Source: Jackrogersella multiformis (Eukaryota > Ascomycota > Sordariomycetes > Xylariales > Hypoxylaceae). Taken from it: a stretch of DNA of 64,000 nt. Position numbers and translations under genes: made by a program. The notes beneath the pieces were generated by a model. The model saw only the letters and a program-made list of their open reading frames with translations. It made no database searches and was not told where the DNA came from. The DNA lies in contig CADCXD010000001.1 in assembly GCA_902806575.1 (NCBI GenBank), forward strand, positions 4,464,001-4,528,000. Reading direction: 5' to 3'. Numbering within the stretch: the first letter of the stretch is position 1; every line of letters starts with the position of its first letter. Positions 33,584 to 45,672 of this stretch are shown piece after piece.

Positions 33584-36319
33584 ATGGAAGCAACGCATCC
33601 GACGGCTGGGTGGGAGAGGGTGGGAGATAAGTTTTACCGCAAGACCCAGCTGTATACCGCGATATTCGACCAGGATCTTGACTTGGACAATTATATCCTT
33701 GCTGGCGCTCCTTATGGTGGCGCTGTAGCGATATGTCGAGATGACACCAAGATCGTGTCCTACCAACCTTCCAAGTCGTCAAAGCCCAGCATCGACATAT
33801 ACAGTTGTGCCGGCAAATTGCTGAAGAGCATCGCTTGGGATAAGGGATCCATCAAAGGTCTTGGCTGGTCCGAGGACGAGAAGCTTCTGGTTGTGAGCTA
33901 CGATGGGACCATAAGGTGCTATTACAACCTGCAGGGGGACTTTACGCAATTCTCTCTCGGCCGCGAGGCTGAAGATTTCGGCGTTCACTCGTGCCGCTTT
34001 TACGACCACGGCATGGTTGCCTTGCTCACCAACAACGCTCTCATATCTGTGTCTTCCTACGACGAGCCACGGCCAAAAGCCCTGACGCCGCCGCCGGAGG
34101 GTGAGGTTCACGCCTGGGCTATCATATCCCCGAGCTTCACACTGTCGAGATCGGTAGAGGTGCTTCTTAGTATTGACAAGACGGTCTACGTGGTGGAAAA
34201 AACCGAATGCGAAGATCGCTTCCTTGATATTGGTCCCTTCTCGCACATCAGCGTATCGCCGAATGGAAAGTATGCAGCCCTCTATGCCTCGGATGGGAAG
34301 GCCCACGTGATCACTGCGGATTTCCAGAGCCGGCTGAGTGAACACGATTCCCGATCCCAGCTCACGCCTAAATATCTAGAATGGTGTGGTAACGATGCGG
34401 TCGTCGTAGCGTGGGAGGACGAGGTGAATGTTATAGGGCCTAAGAACGCCGTAGCCAGCTACGTATATGAGGGTCGTGTCCATGTAATCGCAGGTAAGCT
34501 CAGGAGTACCTCTTTTGTTTACGTCCTGCTAACTTCATGGTAGATCACGATGGTGTACGGTTGATCACTAACGACGTTTGCGACTTTCTCCAGAAAGTAC
34601 CAGACGTCACGGATGAAGTATTCCGCTACGGCACCGAATCGCCAGCTTCTGTTTTACTCGATGCCGTAGAACAGCTCGAGAACCAGTCTCCCAAGGCTGA
34701 CGATAACATCCAGCTTATAAGACCGAATCTTGTCGAAGCAGTCGATACCTGTGTTGCTGCCGCCGGACACGAGTTTAATATCCACTGGCAAAAGCAGCTT
34801 CTCAAGGCTGCCTCGTTCGGCAAATCAGTGCTTGACATCTATAACAGCGACGACTTCGTTGACATGTGCGAGACATTGCGAGTCATCAATGCCGTACGAT
34901 ACTACGAAATCGGCTTGCCCCTATCTTATGAACAATATCGACGCCTTACACCCGAAGGGCTAATCCAGAGGCTCATCAACCGTCACGAATATTTACTTGC
35001 ACTCCGTGTCGCGGGGTACCTCCATTTACCCACAGACCGAATATATGTCCACTGGGCGTCCGCTAAAGTGCGAGTCGGGACGGAAGACGACGACTTGATC
35101 TGTCGATTAGTTGTAGAGAAACTTTCGGGAAAACCAGGCATCTCATTCGAATCTATCGCCCGCGCGGCGTATGACGAGGGCCGTGGCCGGCTAGCTACAG
35201 AGCTTCTTAACCACGAGCCTCGTGCGGGGCGGCAAGTACCACTACTCCTAAGCATGGAGGAAGACGAAATCGCTCTCGATAAGGCAATCGAGAGCGGCGA
35301 CTCCGACTTGATTCTCTTCGTGCTTCTCCAGCTGAAGAAAAAGCTCCCGCTGGCATCCTTCTTCCGCGTGATTAACGCACGGCCGACAGCCACCGCCCTC
35401 GTCGAATCTTCGGCAGCCTTGGAGAATGATAATGCCTTGCTTAAGGACCTCTACTATCAAGACGACCGCCGAGTAGACGGCGCCGGCGTCTTTATCCGCG
35501 AAGCACTGCACCAGCCCGACGCGCGCACGGCGGGCGACAAGCTAGTGCTTGCCACAAAGCTGCTCTCGGACTCGAGGGAGCACCACTTCGAGCTCACGGC
35601 CTTGAAGGAGGCAGCGGCGCTCTTGCGCATGCAGGAGGCCTTGGACCGGGACCTCACCGACACGTTTACCGGGCTAAGCGTCAACGAGACGCTGTTTAAG
35701 CTGATCCGCCTTGGGTACCACAACAAAGCCAAGAAGGTCCAGAGCGAGTTCAAGGTCCCAGAGAAGGTGGCCTGGTGGACCCGGTGAGTTGTCTCCTACG
35801 TGGTTCTATATACCCCATCGCCGATATTCGGGTTGTTGCTATGGAGATGGAGATGGAGACTAATGAGATTCACCGCTACAGACTAAGAGCGCTCGTCGCA
35901 AAACGAGACTGGAACGAAATAGAGGATATTGCTAAGAGCAGAAAGAGCCCCATCGGCTGGGAGGTAAGCCTAACCTCCTCCCTCTCCACCCCCCATCCCT
36001 CTCCTCACACTCCCAACCCCCAGAACCCAAGGCTCACCACGCTAACCGGCCCACCCCCACCCCCCAGCCGTTCTTCAACCAGATCCTGCAAGCGGGCAAC
36101 GCGCGGCTCGCCGCCGTCTTCATCCCCAAGTGCGCTAACCTCGAGCCGGGCGCCGCCGTCGCCATGTACGAGAAGTGCGGGCTGCGCGTCAGGGCCGCCG
36201 AGGAGGCCGTCAGGACCCGCGACGCCGACGCCTGGGCCCGCCTGCTCGACGCCGCCGGCAGGAACACCGTCGAGGGCAAGGAGATCGAGAGCCTCGGCGC
36301 TGTGGTGTTCAAGAAGTAA
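33584..36319 (+). CDS. vps16: Vacuolar sorting protein Vps16 (HOPS/CORVET)
   Basis: Four exons: 33584-34493, 34544-35783, 35882-35963, 36068-36319; 827 aa, normal for Vps16. The N-terminal half is a beta-propeller-like Vps16_N domain (AGWERVGDKFYRKTQLY, then SKPSIDIYSCAGKLLKSIAW and ISVSPNGKYAALY). The C-terminal half is the alpha-solenoid Vps16_C domain (LLKAASFGKSVL, LRVINAVRYYEIGLPLSYEQ, LALRVAGYL, FFRVINARPTA). Vps16 with Vps11, Vps18 and Vps33 forms the core of the HOPS and CORVET tethers for endosome and vacuole fusion; Vps33 binds the solenoid end. The join WWTRLRALVAKRDWNEIE is conserved and supports intron 2. The last exon is nearly all GC at third positions. Confidence 0.93.
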
Positions 36320-38130
36320 GCAAGTGGGGAGGAGCGCCTGCCTGGGTACCTAGGTGGGTACTTGGCATTGGGCGCCTGAGTACTTGGCTTGTAGGGGCGA
36401 GTGAGAGATAAGGGCGGTTGTGTGTATCGTATAAGTACCTAAGTAAGCATGCTTATATGCCGAGGTTATGTTGTTCGTGGTCAGTAGCTGGTAGTTGGTA
36501 GTTGGGCAAGCTTAATCACGTCCCGTAAATAGAGAATGTCATGGATAGATATGGATTGTCCGAACTGCCCTCTCGACTCTACACATCTGCATATCTACCT
36601 AGGTAGTTACGTGACTCCCAGACTACATGTAACTAATAGATGTAAACCAGCATTGTCTGTTGTCCCCTAGCTTACCTTCCACTCTTCGAGTTTCCGGCAT
36701 TCGGCACGCACGTCGACGATGCTTGCTTGAGCCCTGCACAGAATGGATGTCTCGACGGAATGGATACATCAAAAACGGAGCGAGGGTTGTCATGAAGCAA
36801 ATAGGTATATATTGGATATTCCGCCAAAGAAGAGAGGGGGAGAGAGGCTGGGGTGGGATGGGGTGTGTAAAAGGTAGGAAAGATAGGAAGTAGACTGACT
36901 AATCCTACTTGAACAAACAAAACCTGCTTGTTTCTACAGCCGAGTCCGGTGAGGTTATCCTAGGTTAGGTCCTTGATTACATGTAATTACTTTTCTAAGA
37001 TTAGGTCGGTTCTAGTCAACTTAGGTGTCTTATCTATATGAAGCCCTTCTAAGGATGACAAGGACCTTCACTAACCCAGACAGCATTCAGTCAGAAATAT
37101 CACATCACCCAGCCGGAGTTAGGCCTCCACCACCACGAGGCCATCATAAATACCTGCACGCGCACATCAAATACGGCAAAACGATTCGCAATCCATCCTA
37201 CGTCGACGTCTAGATACGCGAACGGGTCTGCTTTAAGTCTGTCTGTCTATCTCTGTCCGGCTACTTAAGAAAGAGGGGAAGGGGAGGGAAACGAATAAAC
37301 GCAGCCAGAGGCAAGATTCCGATTAGGCTTGACCTGCAACGAAGACCAGCTCAAAACATGCCTCCCCTCCGACCCGTCCCCTCATCCAGCAGACCGAAAT
37401 AGGAGAAGAGGAAGAACAGACAAAAAGACTAGGTAGGAGGAGAAAAGAAGAAGCAGAAAAAAAAGGAAGTCCCTAAACCCTGTCCGCAAACTCCTAACAG
37501 GACTTTTTTGTAGCATCCGAAAAAAAGGAAAAGGAAAAGCAGGCGGTTCTTGAAAGGCAACACGTTCCTTGGAGCCCGCCTCTGGTGTTGGTGAAAAAGC
37601 CTTCCCCCTCCCTCCCTCCCTCCATCCGGCCTACCCTCCCAAATCAAATTTGATGCCCTAGACGGAAATTTGTAGTGCAATTATTAGACGGAAGAAAAAC
37701 CAAGTCTTCATGCTTTTTTTTTCATGCTATTCGTGGGGCGAGTAGGTAGCTATCCCCCTTCACGGGAATGAAGTTTGGAAAATGTTTATTGACGTGCAAG
37801 GACGAGTCTGGCGGTACGGTAACCAAACCTCACAATCCACTATAAAGGCCATGTACGCCGCCGCAGATAGACACTTTGCTGTTTAGTATTACCGGCGGTT
37901 TCTGAAGAGGGTATTGATATATACGATGAAACCGGGAACGTAGCAGCAGATAAACCTCATAGCCGCATCGTAGTAAAGCAGTCGTCACAACGAGAAGGGG
38001 TAGTGCTAGGAAAAAGATCAAAAGTTTTTCTTCATATTGCAAGCCCATAGTATTATGGATCCCAATGAACTCCCCCCCATGTGCCTGAGCATGGAAGATC
38101 TTGGTTTTTGTACAGTGCTAACCGTCGTGT
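36320..38130. other. Convergent intergenic region, vps16 / tif3
   Basis: 1.8 kb with no supported gene. ACCTAGGT motifs occur near 36348 and 36598. 37380-37630 is purine-rich then pyrimidine-rich low-complexity sequence. Small ORFs on both strands have no protein character. Confidence 0.6.
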
Positions 38131-40437
38131 TCAAACACGCGTACTCTGGCCTCGACGGCCCTTGGTCGCGACGGTCGTCCAGCCCTCAGGATCCTTTGCC
38201 TTTGCCGGGGCAGCGTCAGCCTCTGCAGCAGGCGATGGGGCCTGGGCAGGCTGTTGCGTGGACGAGGCGGGCGCGTTGCCATTTGCTCGAGGGGGTCTTC
38301 CTTCGCGTGCTCCTTCGCGCGGTCCTCTTGGCGCACCACGCCCTCGACCCTCGCCTCGACCCTCGCCTCGACCCTCGCCTCGACCCTCGCCTCGACCCTC
38401 ACCTCGACCCTCACCTCGGCCTCGCGCGGCGTTTACGTACCCAGCACCACGGCCTTGTCGATGATCTCCCGATGCCGTTCGCCAGTTACCACTATCCATC
38501 ACTCTGGATTTGGCGTTTTGGACGTTTTCTTTCGGCCTGGCCGCCACCTTCTGCTCTGTAGCTCCACCGTTCTCGGCACCCCCATCCTTTGGTTCCTGCT
38601 TTGTCTCGGGAGCAGCCTCGGATTTTTCCTGGGGCGGTTCGGCCTTTGCCTTCTCTGCCTTCTCCGCCTCTGCAGCAGCCTTATCTGCGGCAGCCTTCTC
38701 TGCGGCTTCCTTCGCCGCGGCCTCTTTGGCCTCGTTGGCCTCCTTAGCGAGACGTCGGTCTTCCTTAGCCTTTTCATCCGCTTCCTTCTTATCCTTTAAG
38801 TGCTGCTCTCGCTTTTCCGCGATCTCTCGCTCTTTCGCCGCTGTATCAATAGGACGGGCAGCGCCGAAGGGACTCGCCTTAGAATCGCCAGTTGCAGATG
38901 GTAGTCCAGGAGAGACCACATCAGGAGATTCAGATACAGTTCGCTTCTGGAGATTGAGTCTGGGACGACCCGCGGGGGCAGCGGGAGCTGCCGAGCTGCC
39001 AGCTGGCGACGGTGGCGCCTCGGATCCATCACGGGACTGCTCGGGGGACTTTACCGCACGGTCAGGTCTCATGTTACTACGCCACTGACTGTCGAGTTCC
39101 GCGGCAGTTGCGGCGCGTTCTGGGCGCTCGGTTCTCTCCTTGAATTCCTTGGGAGGACGAGAACCTTCTTGACGACCTTCACCCCAGGTAGCTGGAGATG
39201 CCTTACGATCCTTTCGGAAGGAATCACCCCGGTTGGCATCGTTAGTTCGGGGGCGGCTACTATCCCTCGATCCCGCAGGACGCTCAGTCTGTGGAAGTGG
39301 TGATAGTGGACCCTTGCGCTCCCAGTTGCCGAAATCGCGTACCTTGCCGTCATCAGAAGACGGGGCATCTCGGAAACCAGCTCCACGGCGCTCCCCGAAA
39401 TCTCCCTGAGGACGCCTATCATTGCTACGAGCAGGCAGATCCGCTAGAGGGCCCTTTCGCTCCCAACTGCTAAGATCACGGGCTGACTCGCCGCCACGAT
39501 CGCCACGATTGTCTCGATCCTTGGCTAAAATATTGTCAATACGGCTGGCCATTAATAAGAGGTTGGTGGTTAGACTCACGAGGATCGGCAATCTTGACCT
39601 TGATAGTGCGGCCTTGGAAGCTGGTTCCATCCAGAGTTAAAGCCTTCTTGAGACCTTCGACATTCGCGAATTCGGCGTAAGCGAACCCTTTTGGGCGCTG
39701 TTCGATGCGATCCTCAATGATTCGGACGCTAGTGATGTCACAGTCCTCGAAGAATTCGGTCACGGACTCGGTGGTAGCTTCGTAGGAGAGGTTACCCAGG
39801 TGGGCGGTGTAGGGGGGTTTGGTTGGGAGCTCGGCAGGATGCTGAGAATAAGAATCACGAGTGGCGTAGCCTTGTAAATATAAGTTAGCGGTCAGGGTTC
39901 TAGGGTCAGAGAATTTACGGAATATAATATTTTCTTGACATACCACGATCACCACCACTAGCTCCGTAGCCAGAATAACCGGTTCGTCGGTCACTGGAAG
40001 GCAAAGGCTGGGAACCTAGATTACTGGATTAGCAAGGTTGATCGTTCATGGAGAATGGAGAATGGAATTTGCCTTACCGAAGGAATCCTCAACTTCATCA
40101 GCCCATGATCCACCGTACTCTATCTGATATTAGCAAATCCGCTCGTTCCTTTTGTGTATCGTAAATTGATGATGAATCTTCCATCGTCGATTTACGAGAT
40201 GATGACGATGTAGACGAGGTCAAGTTCAAGGTCAAGGTCAAGACGAGGCGATGATGGGATGGATGAAGAGGGGAGGCTTGGGGAGGGGAGGGGAGGTTGG
40301 ACTGACTCTCTTCCTGCAAGAATGCACCGAGTGACATCTTCTGCTGCTGTTCCTTCTTCTTAGGCGCTATAAGACATCAATTGTAAGTATGAGGTTTGGA
40401 GAGGCGGAGTGAGGGGTGTGAGCGACAACATACCCAT
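38131..40437 (-). CDS. tif3: Translation initiation factor eIF4B (Tif3-like)
   Basis: Six exons: 40437-40434, 40366-40307, 40119-40078, 40015-39944, 39870-39580, 39524-38131; 620 aa. The protein begins MAPKKKEQQQKMSLGAFLQE and continues EKYGGSWADEVEDSF, the eIF4B N-terminal signature; this fixes the first three joins. An RRM spans about 70-150 (PPYTAHLGNLSYEATTESV, then KGFAYAEF). The C-terminal 460 residues are charged and disordered, with two SWERKGPL/NWERKGPL motifs typical of fungal eIF4B, an Ala/Lys/Glu-rich helix (about 395-460) and a GEGR tandem array (about 540-570). eIF4B stimulates eIF4A helicase and mRNA loading on 40S ribosomes. Exon 1 is only four bases (ATGG). Intron 2 is 187 nt. 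Confidence 0.9.
38341..38424 (-). repeat. 12-bp tandem repeat coding GEGR modules
   Basis: About seven copies of the 12-mer CCTCGACCCTCG (plus-strand sense) lie within the tif3 coding region and translate as repeated GRGE tetrapeptides, an RGG-like nucleic-acid-binding stretch. The last copies vary by single bases. Confidence 0.9.
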
Positions 40438-42026
40438 GATTGCGGTGTTTTAGCCACGCGCAACGGTCTTCAAAGTCGTCGCGCGCAGGTAGATAAAAAT
40501 GGCCGAAGAAACTAGGTATAGTTCTTCGGGGTAGAGATGAAAGATAATGTTTGAATCTTTTAATTCTTTTATTTCTTTATTGACTGACGGTAAGGCAGCA
40601 GTAAATTTCACCGGTGCCAATTCCGACAAGACGATTGGGACGAAACAGTTGGTTGCCGAAAGTTTGCAATGCTAGAGATTGGCAAGGTGACAAGGTGACG
40701 AAAAAGTTTCCTTCGATCAAAAGAATAAAAAAATGGATTGCTTGTGAAAAAAATAGTGTAGGGAGGGTTAGCTTAATTTTTCTTTCGCAACGTATCAAAG
40801 TGGTAGGAGGTAGGTATGAACGTATGAGCGTATGAGGGACCGTTAACGATTTGGTAGGGAAGAATCGAACCTGCAGTACAAGGCCTAGAAGTACCCTATC
40901 TAAATTTCATGGCGGGGTTCAAAACTCAACATTTCCCTAGTGGAGTTTACGTAAACCTAAAGCGCTAGTCTCGTATCGGGGTACCCACTTAGGTATTCAT
41001 ATGAGGTAGATACCTAGGTACTGAAGGGGAAATGGCCATCAACATTTAACCATATCTTATAGGTATATTATATATTATGTCATTAACGAGAGTTATATTC
41101 TCCCTTTTTTAAAAAAAATTTTTTATATAAACTACCTAGTATATAATCGTTCATATTATATTCATCATGTTATATTCATATTACGAACTGTTATCATTTG
41201 CGTACCTACCTAAGGTATGTGATAAAACTGTTTCAAACATATCACTCTTCTTTTAAGTTTGGTATCTTAAGCGATAAATCCTTCTCTTAAATTCAATTAC
41301 TCGAGAGGCAGGTAGGCTATACTTTGTACTTCATCATGCCTCTAATTGTGGCATGCCGCACATTTTAAAATCATTTATTGGTCGATTTTTATCGGAACCG
41401 CTAATCAGGTACCTACCCGCTAAGTACCTAGAGTAGGGGCTAACAGAGGGGCGCAGGGGGTTAATTGCCGCCGATGGGCAGAAACAAAACTTACCTCCGT
41501 CAAGGTTCCAAAGTTAGCAGCCCAGTGTACCTAGAAATCTGCCTACCTGGCACCTGCCTGGCTGCCTGGGTAGAAATCTCAGCTCAGGAACAGCCTCCAA
41601 TCAGGAAACAACGATTCCCATTGCCATACCTACCTACCTAGGTACCTAGGTACCTAGTACGTCAAATAATATTCACAGACTGCCAGATCATTTCACGTCT
41701 CTATGGGATTTGTTAAAATCTATCTGCGACCTATACCGCATTACAGATTAATGCATGTGAATCCGAGGAACGTCTCTTTTCATTTTTAAGAATTACCTAC
41801 CCGCTCCAATAACTCAACAGCAGTTATAAGATAATTTAAAAGTAATCAGTGCCTATACCTAGAGGTAATCATACTGTTAGTCTCCAGCTCTTAGAAAATG
41901 TTAGGACCTTTTTCATTCACCTTAATATTATTGGTCTCACAAAGAGATTAAAAAGAGATTAACTATCATTTAGTATCAACATCTCCTTGAAGAATTTCGA
42001 AGCTTTTTTTTCTCAAGTTTACAAAA
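40438..42026. promoter_or_regulatory. Divergent intergenic region, tif3 / Tim17-like gene
   Basis: 1.6 kb with no supported gene. It is AT-rich around 41040-41180 (a run of A then T at about 41108-41126) and carries ACCTAGGT clusters near 41012 and 41630-41662. A B-box-like GGTTCGATTC lies on the minus strand at about 40861-40872 but no tRNA can be folded around it. Confidence 0.6.
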
Positions 42027-42858
42027 ATGGCCTCGTCATCCCAGCCGCCGATGCTTCAACGGCCCTCAGCAAAACCCCCCAGATCAAATGAGCTTGTAGA
42101 AATCGTAGCAAAATCATTACAGACCGGGGCATTATCTGGTAAAACCTATGCGTAATGCACGAACTGTCGGGATAGGCTCGCTGACATCGTCTAGGCACTA
42201 TTGGCTTAATAGTTGGCGCTGGCGCTGGCATTGCTCGATCAGCACCGCCAACATTGTTTGCCCTATATGCTGGCTTCCAATGGTTTGCTCTCGGGTCCAC
42301 GTACATGGGTGAGAATCGGTCATCTCTAAAATATACAGTTTCTAGCTACTAACTATATCTATAATAGCTACAAGGAGTCTTATTTGGCACGCATGGGGTG
42401 GTGAGGAAAGACTCTCCTCGTCAGATCGAGTTAAGGCGAGCGGGATAGCTGGTGGCGTATCCGGAATGGTCGGTGGCATGCTCCGTGAGTCTTTTCGATG
42501 AATATACGACCTCTACTACTCGGATATCGCTAACCAATATACAGGAGGGCCTAGGAATATCATACCAGGAATTCTGGTCTTTGGCACCCTCGGGACTGCT
42601 ACCACATATATATCTCAGCGCTCCCAGAATAAGTCCAACGATGGTGACTCTAAGCTTAGTTCGAGCTGGCTTGATTCAAAATGGAGCCCCGTGACGCGAT
42701 TATCTGACAAAGAATACGAGGAAAAACTGGAAGAGAAGATTCTCCGGATCGATGCCGAAATATCCCTCGTTGATGACAGTATTAACTCCCTTCGGGAATC
42801 AAGCAGCATGCCAGCCGATTCAAACGAGGAGGGTGATAGTACAGTTGATAAACCATGA
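42027..42858 (+). CDS. Small Tim17/22/23-like membrane protein
   Basis: Four exons: 42027-42138, 42195-42308, 42368-42484, 42545-42858; 218 aa. Three short introns (56-60 nt) preserve the frame. The N-terminal 35 residues are polar; residues about 38-150 contain Gly-rich hydrophobic segments: GTIGLIVGAGAGIARSAPPT, LFALYAGFQWFALGSTYMAT, GIAGGVSGMVGGML, IPGILVFGTLGTATTYIS. Gly-rich helices with this spacing resemble the Tim17/Tim22/Tim23 superfamily of mitochondrial inner-membrane proteins. A charged coiled-coil-like C-terminus follows (EYEEKLEEKILRIDAEIS). I do not recognise a named orthologue; mitochondrial location is inference. Confidence 0.72.
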
Positions 42859-43492
42859 CCTACCAGAGTGTTAGAGCTTCGATTTCAACCACCACGTTGA
42901 CTCTTCCAAACAATACAGGACATTGCTACACACCTCGGTATAATATCGCAGCGTAGGATGTCGTCGAATAGACATCCTACTCCCTTTGCTTCCTGCGGCG
43001 TGGGTTTCATCAAGCCCTCAGTCCTATCGGTGGGCTCGTTAAAGGCATGTCGCCAGGCTCAACATCTTCTAAGGGGGTTAATAAATTCCCAACTCAACAT
43101 GACTTGTCATGAGACGCCCCATGTAGATATTGGAGGTCACTCGTCCTTCTCCGACATATATTGATGCATATCGATACGGCACAATGTAAAAGAATTACAG
43201 AATAATCACTTGTATTAAAAGCTCTAAGGTTATGTAGATACAGAGATTGTACCTATACAGAGATTGTACATATACAGAGATATAGGGGTACATACATACC
43301 TACCTACCTAAGGTACTGTATGACCTCAACATACGTCATCGTCAATTTTCCCCACATCTAATAATGATGCCAATGGATGCCACATCTATAGATCGATATA
43401 GTTATCTAGTTATCTCCTTCCAGTCCGTCTAGATTCAATCCCAACCCTACACGCCTTGTGATAGCCCCAACCCAAGCAAATCATAAACCAAG
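42859..43492. other. Intergenic region with 17-18-bp repeat
   Basis: No supported gene. Three copies of a CAGAGAT-containing unit lie at about 43240-43284, followed by TACCTACCTACC and TAGGTA motifs. Confidence 0.6.
43240..43284 (+). repeat. Tandem repeat, about 17 bp, 2.5 copies
   Basis: TACAGAGATTGTACCTA repeats twice with one base changed (ACATA for ACCTA), then a partial TACAGAGAT copy. Confidence 0.75.
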
Positions 43493-43963
43493 ATGCCAGA
43501 TTCGCAAGAGAGCCACCCGTCGGGAACTGAGCAAACATCGCCCGACTCGCACCAACACAGCCAGACGCAGTAAGCTACAGCCCCTTTATCCCCTACCTAT
43601 CACCCATCAGCCCTATCGACCGAGGCAACCCAACCCCCGGAATCGACCAGCGGGCTATCTAGATCCAATAGATCCCCGAGCGAAACCCCTACGTCGCTAC
43701 CTATCTAGTATATGTATGTACACACATCAGCTAACACCCCAGCTAACAGCAACATCCTCGACGAGATAGCATCATCGGCCCAGAACAACGGCGCGCAGTC
43801 GGGCCACGCGGAAGTGCAGGACGAGGCGCTCAAGGACAAGGTCGACGGCGCGGTGCGGACGGGCCCGAAGATGGCCGACGAGCTTTCCGGCGGCAGGGTG
43901 CAGGTCGGCGAGACGGGCGACTTGCACGACCTGGCTGCGCGGCGGAACAGCGTTAAGAAGTAG
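43493..43963 (+). CDS. Small hypothetical protein, two exons
   Basis: Exons 43493-43569 and 43750-43963; 96 aa, with a 180-nt intron (donor GTAAGC, branch GCTAAC, acceptor ACAG). The protein starts with a polar Gln/Ser/His-rich segment (MPDSQESHPSG) and continues with a hydrophilic helical region (ILDEIASSAQNN, EVQDEALKDKVDGAVRTGPK, GDLHDLAARRNSVKK). There is no signal peptide or membrane helix. Exon 2 has strongly GC-rich third positions and looks genuinely coding. I do not recognise the family. Alternative acceptors would place a stop immediately, so the chosen one at 43749 is favoured. Confidence 0.6.
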
Positions 43964-45672
43964 GGGGGAGGTGGCGGATGGTATACGTACTAAAAGGGGG
44001 TTGACAAAAAGAATGGACTAGGTGGTTCGGTTGCGGGCTTGGGGATGCTTGTATAATTATGGGCGTTGAATGGGATCTGGGAGGGAGGTTAAGTCGATGG
44101 GAGATGTATGAGTCATGATTGAATGGACATGTTTTATTATTATCGTTATTCTAGGGATATGTAAGGGGGCTGGAGAGTCTCTACATTTATAAAGGTCAAA
44201 GGGACTACAACTCTGGCCCTGAGCCTTAGCATTTTCGGTTGCAACCCGACCTAAAACCAACGAGTATTCTCGTCAACAGAGAAAGGCTAGGCTGTACTTA
44301 TTACTTCAGTGTTATACCCCCCGAACCAAAGTCAAGTTCTTCGTTAGGCAAATATATGAAAGACGTGGGAGGTGGTAATCATGGACCTTAAAAGAACTTG
44401 ATATCATACCATGCCGGGTGCTATCCCGTCCAGGACACCAGTCACAGCTATATGTTTCCTTCTATTACAGTAAGCATGTCGAGCCTTGAAGCATCTCCAT
44501 TACCCCGTTACCATCCTCAACGGCAGATTCAACCGCCTATGTTGTGTAACCACCTCCTTTTTATATTAGGACCGCTAGATGATGGAACTATATTTTTTTA
44601 CTCGAGTACAGGGAGAGGTGGGAGGGTGGGGGGTTAGGAGGAAACTCGTCGGGGTGCTTATAGGAAAGGATAAGGGGTATATGCAATCAGTAGAAAGTAC
44701 AAGTCTCGCCAAACCAAACCAACCCATAGCAATCCAAGCGGGAATATTGTATTTTAATCTCAAACTACATGCTGTTCTAAACGAACCGAAAGACATTGAG
44801 ATATATCCGTATATACGACCTAAGCTACCTGGGTAGCGATGGAGGGTAACGTGTCCGTCTTTAGGGGGTTATATCTCGACCTATAGCGGGCGATCGATCG
44901 ACTCTTCCTATTGTGGAGGAAACTCCTTCGCTACGGGGAAACTGACAGCTTGCAGCCGGCATACACGGTGTAGAATTAACCACTTGATGGCTCCCTATAT
45001 GTACGATCCGTCCTGTACAATGCGTACCTAGGTAGGGTTTGATCCCAATATAGGTAGATTCGAGCCCTGGATCCAAAAGGTTCAACGAGTTCTACTGGGC
45101 TTTCATCAGTGAAATGATCTATAGTCTATCGGACGTATCGTCTCGCACGGAGACAAGCCTAGCGAACCGCAACAGTAAGCCCGACGCGATGCACATATGA
45201 TCGTTCCATCGCTTCGACGTCGGCCAGAGCAACCTAACCTAACCTAACCCCCCAGCAAATCACCAGCATAAGATGCTAAAGGATTCGGTTACCTAGTTAC
45301 CTACGTAGGCTACAGCAAGATTACAGCAAGGTAGGTAGTTACAGCACCTTTTTACCAGCCAACACATCTTCGACACGCGATTTTACGTAGCCAGTGAGCG
45401 GCGAGCAATTAAGATGGAAGTTTGGTCGCCTGGAGGGAACTCGGTACACGTGTCATGACATTGAATGAAGCATTAAGAACCCCACGAGAGAAGAAAAAGA
45501 AGAAACAGAAGAGAGAAAAAAACCGTAAGCCATAATATAACCCTGATTATACTCCGATATTACCTGAGGTATCGAGGACTCGTAGCACACCCACACGTAC
45601 AGGAGAACCATAAAGACAATTCCCGGATCGCCGGCTCCGCGCTCCCACTTCCCCCTCCCAGCCCAACCCGAT
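43964..45672. other. Convergent intergenic region
   Basis: 1.7 kb between the small protein gene and the beta-glucosidase gene, without supported genes. Three consecutive CCTAA units lie at about 45234-45250, and an ACCTAGGT motif at 45027. Confidence 0.6.

Noticed and set aside
38254..39088. Antisense ORFs of 181 and 192 aa opposite tif3
   Set aside because: They mirror the repetitive Ala/Lys/Glu and GEGR coding sequence of tif3; no independent start context or introns.
40850..40930. tRNA-like B box (GGTTCGATTC on the minus strand)
   Set aside because: The T-stem has a mismatch and no matching acceptor stem, A box or anticodon arm is found about 70 bases upstream.
45231..45252. Telomere-like CCTAA repeats
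   Set aside because: Only three units, of five rather than six bases, inside gene-rich DNA; chance or a minor satellite is more likely than an interstitial telomere.
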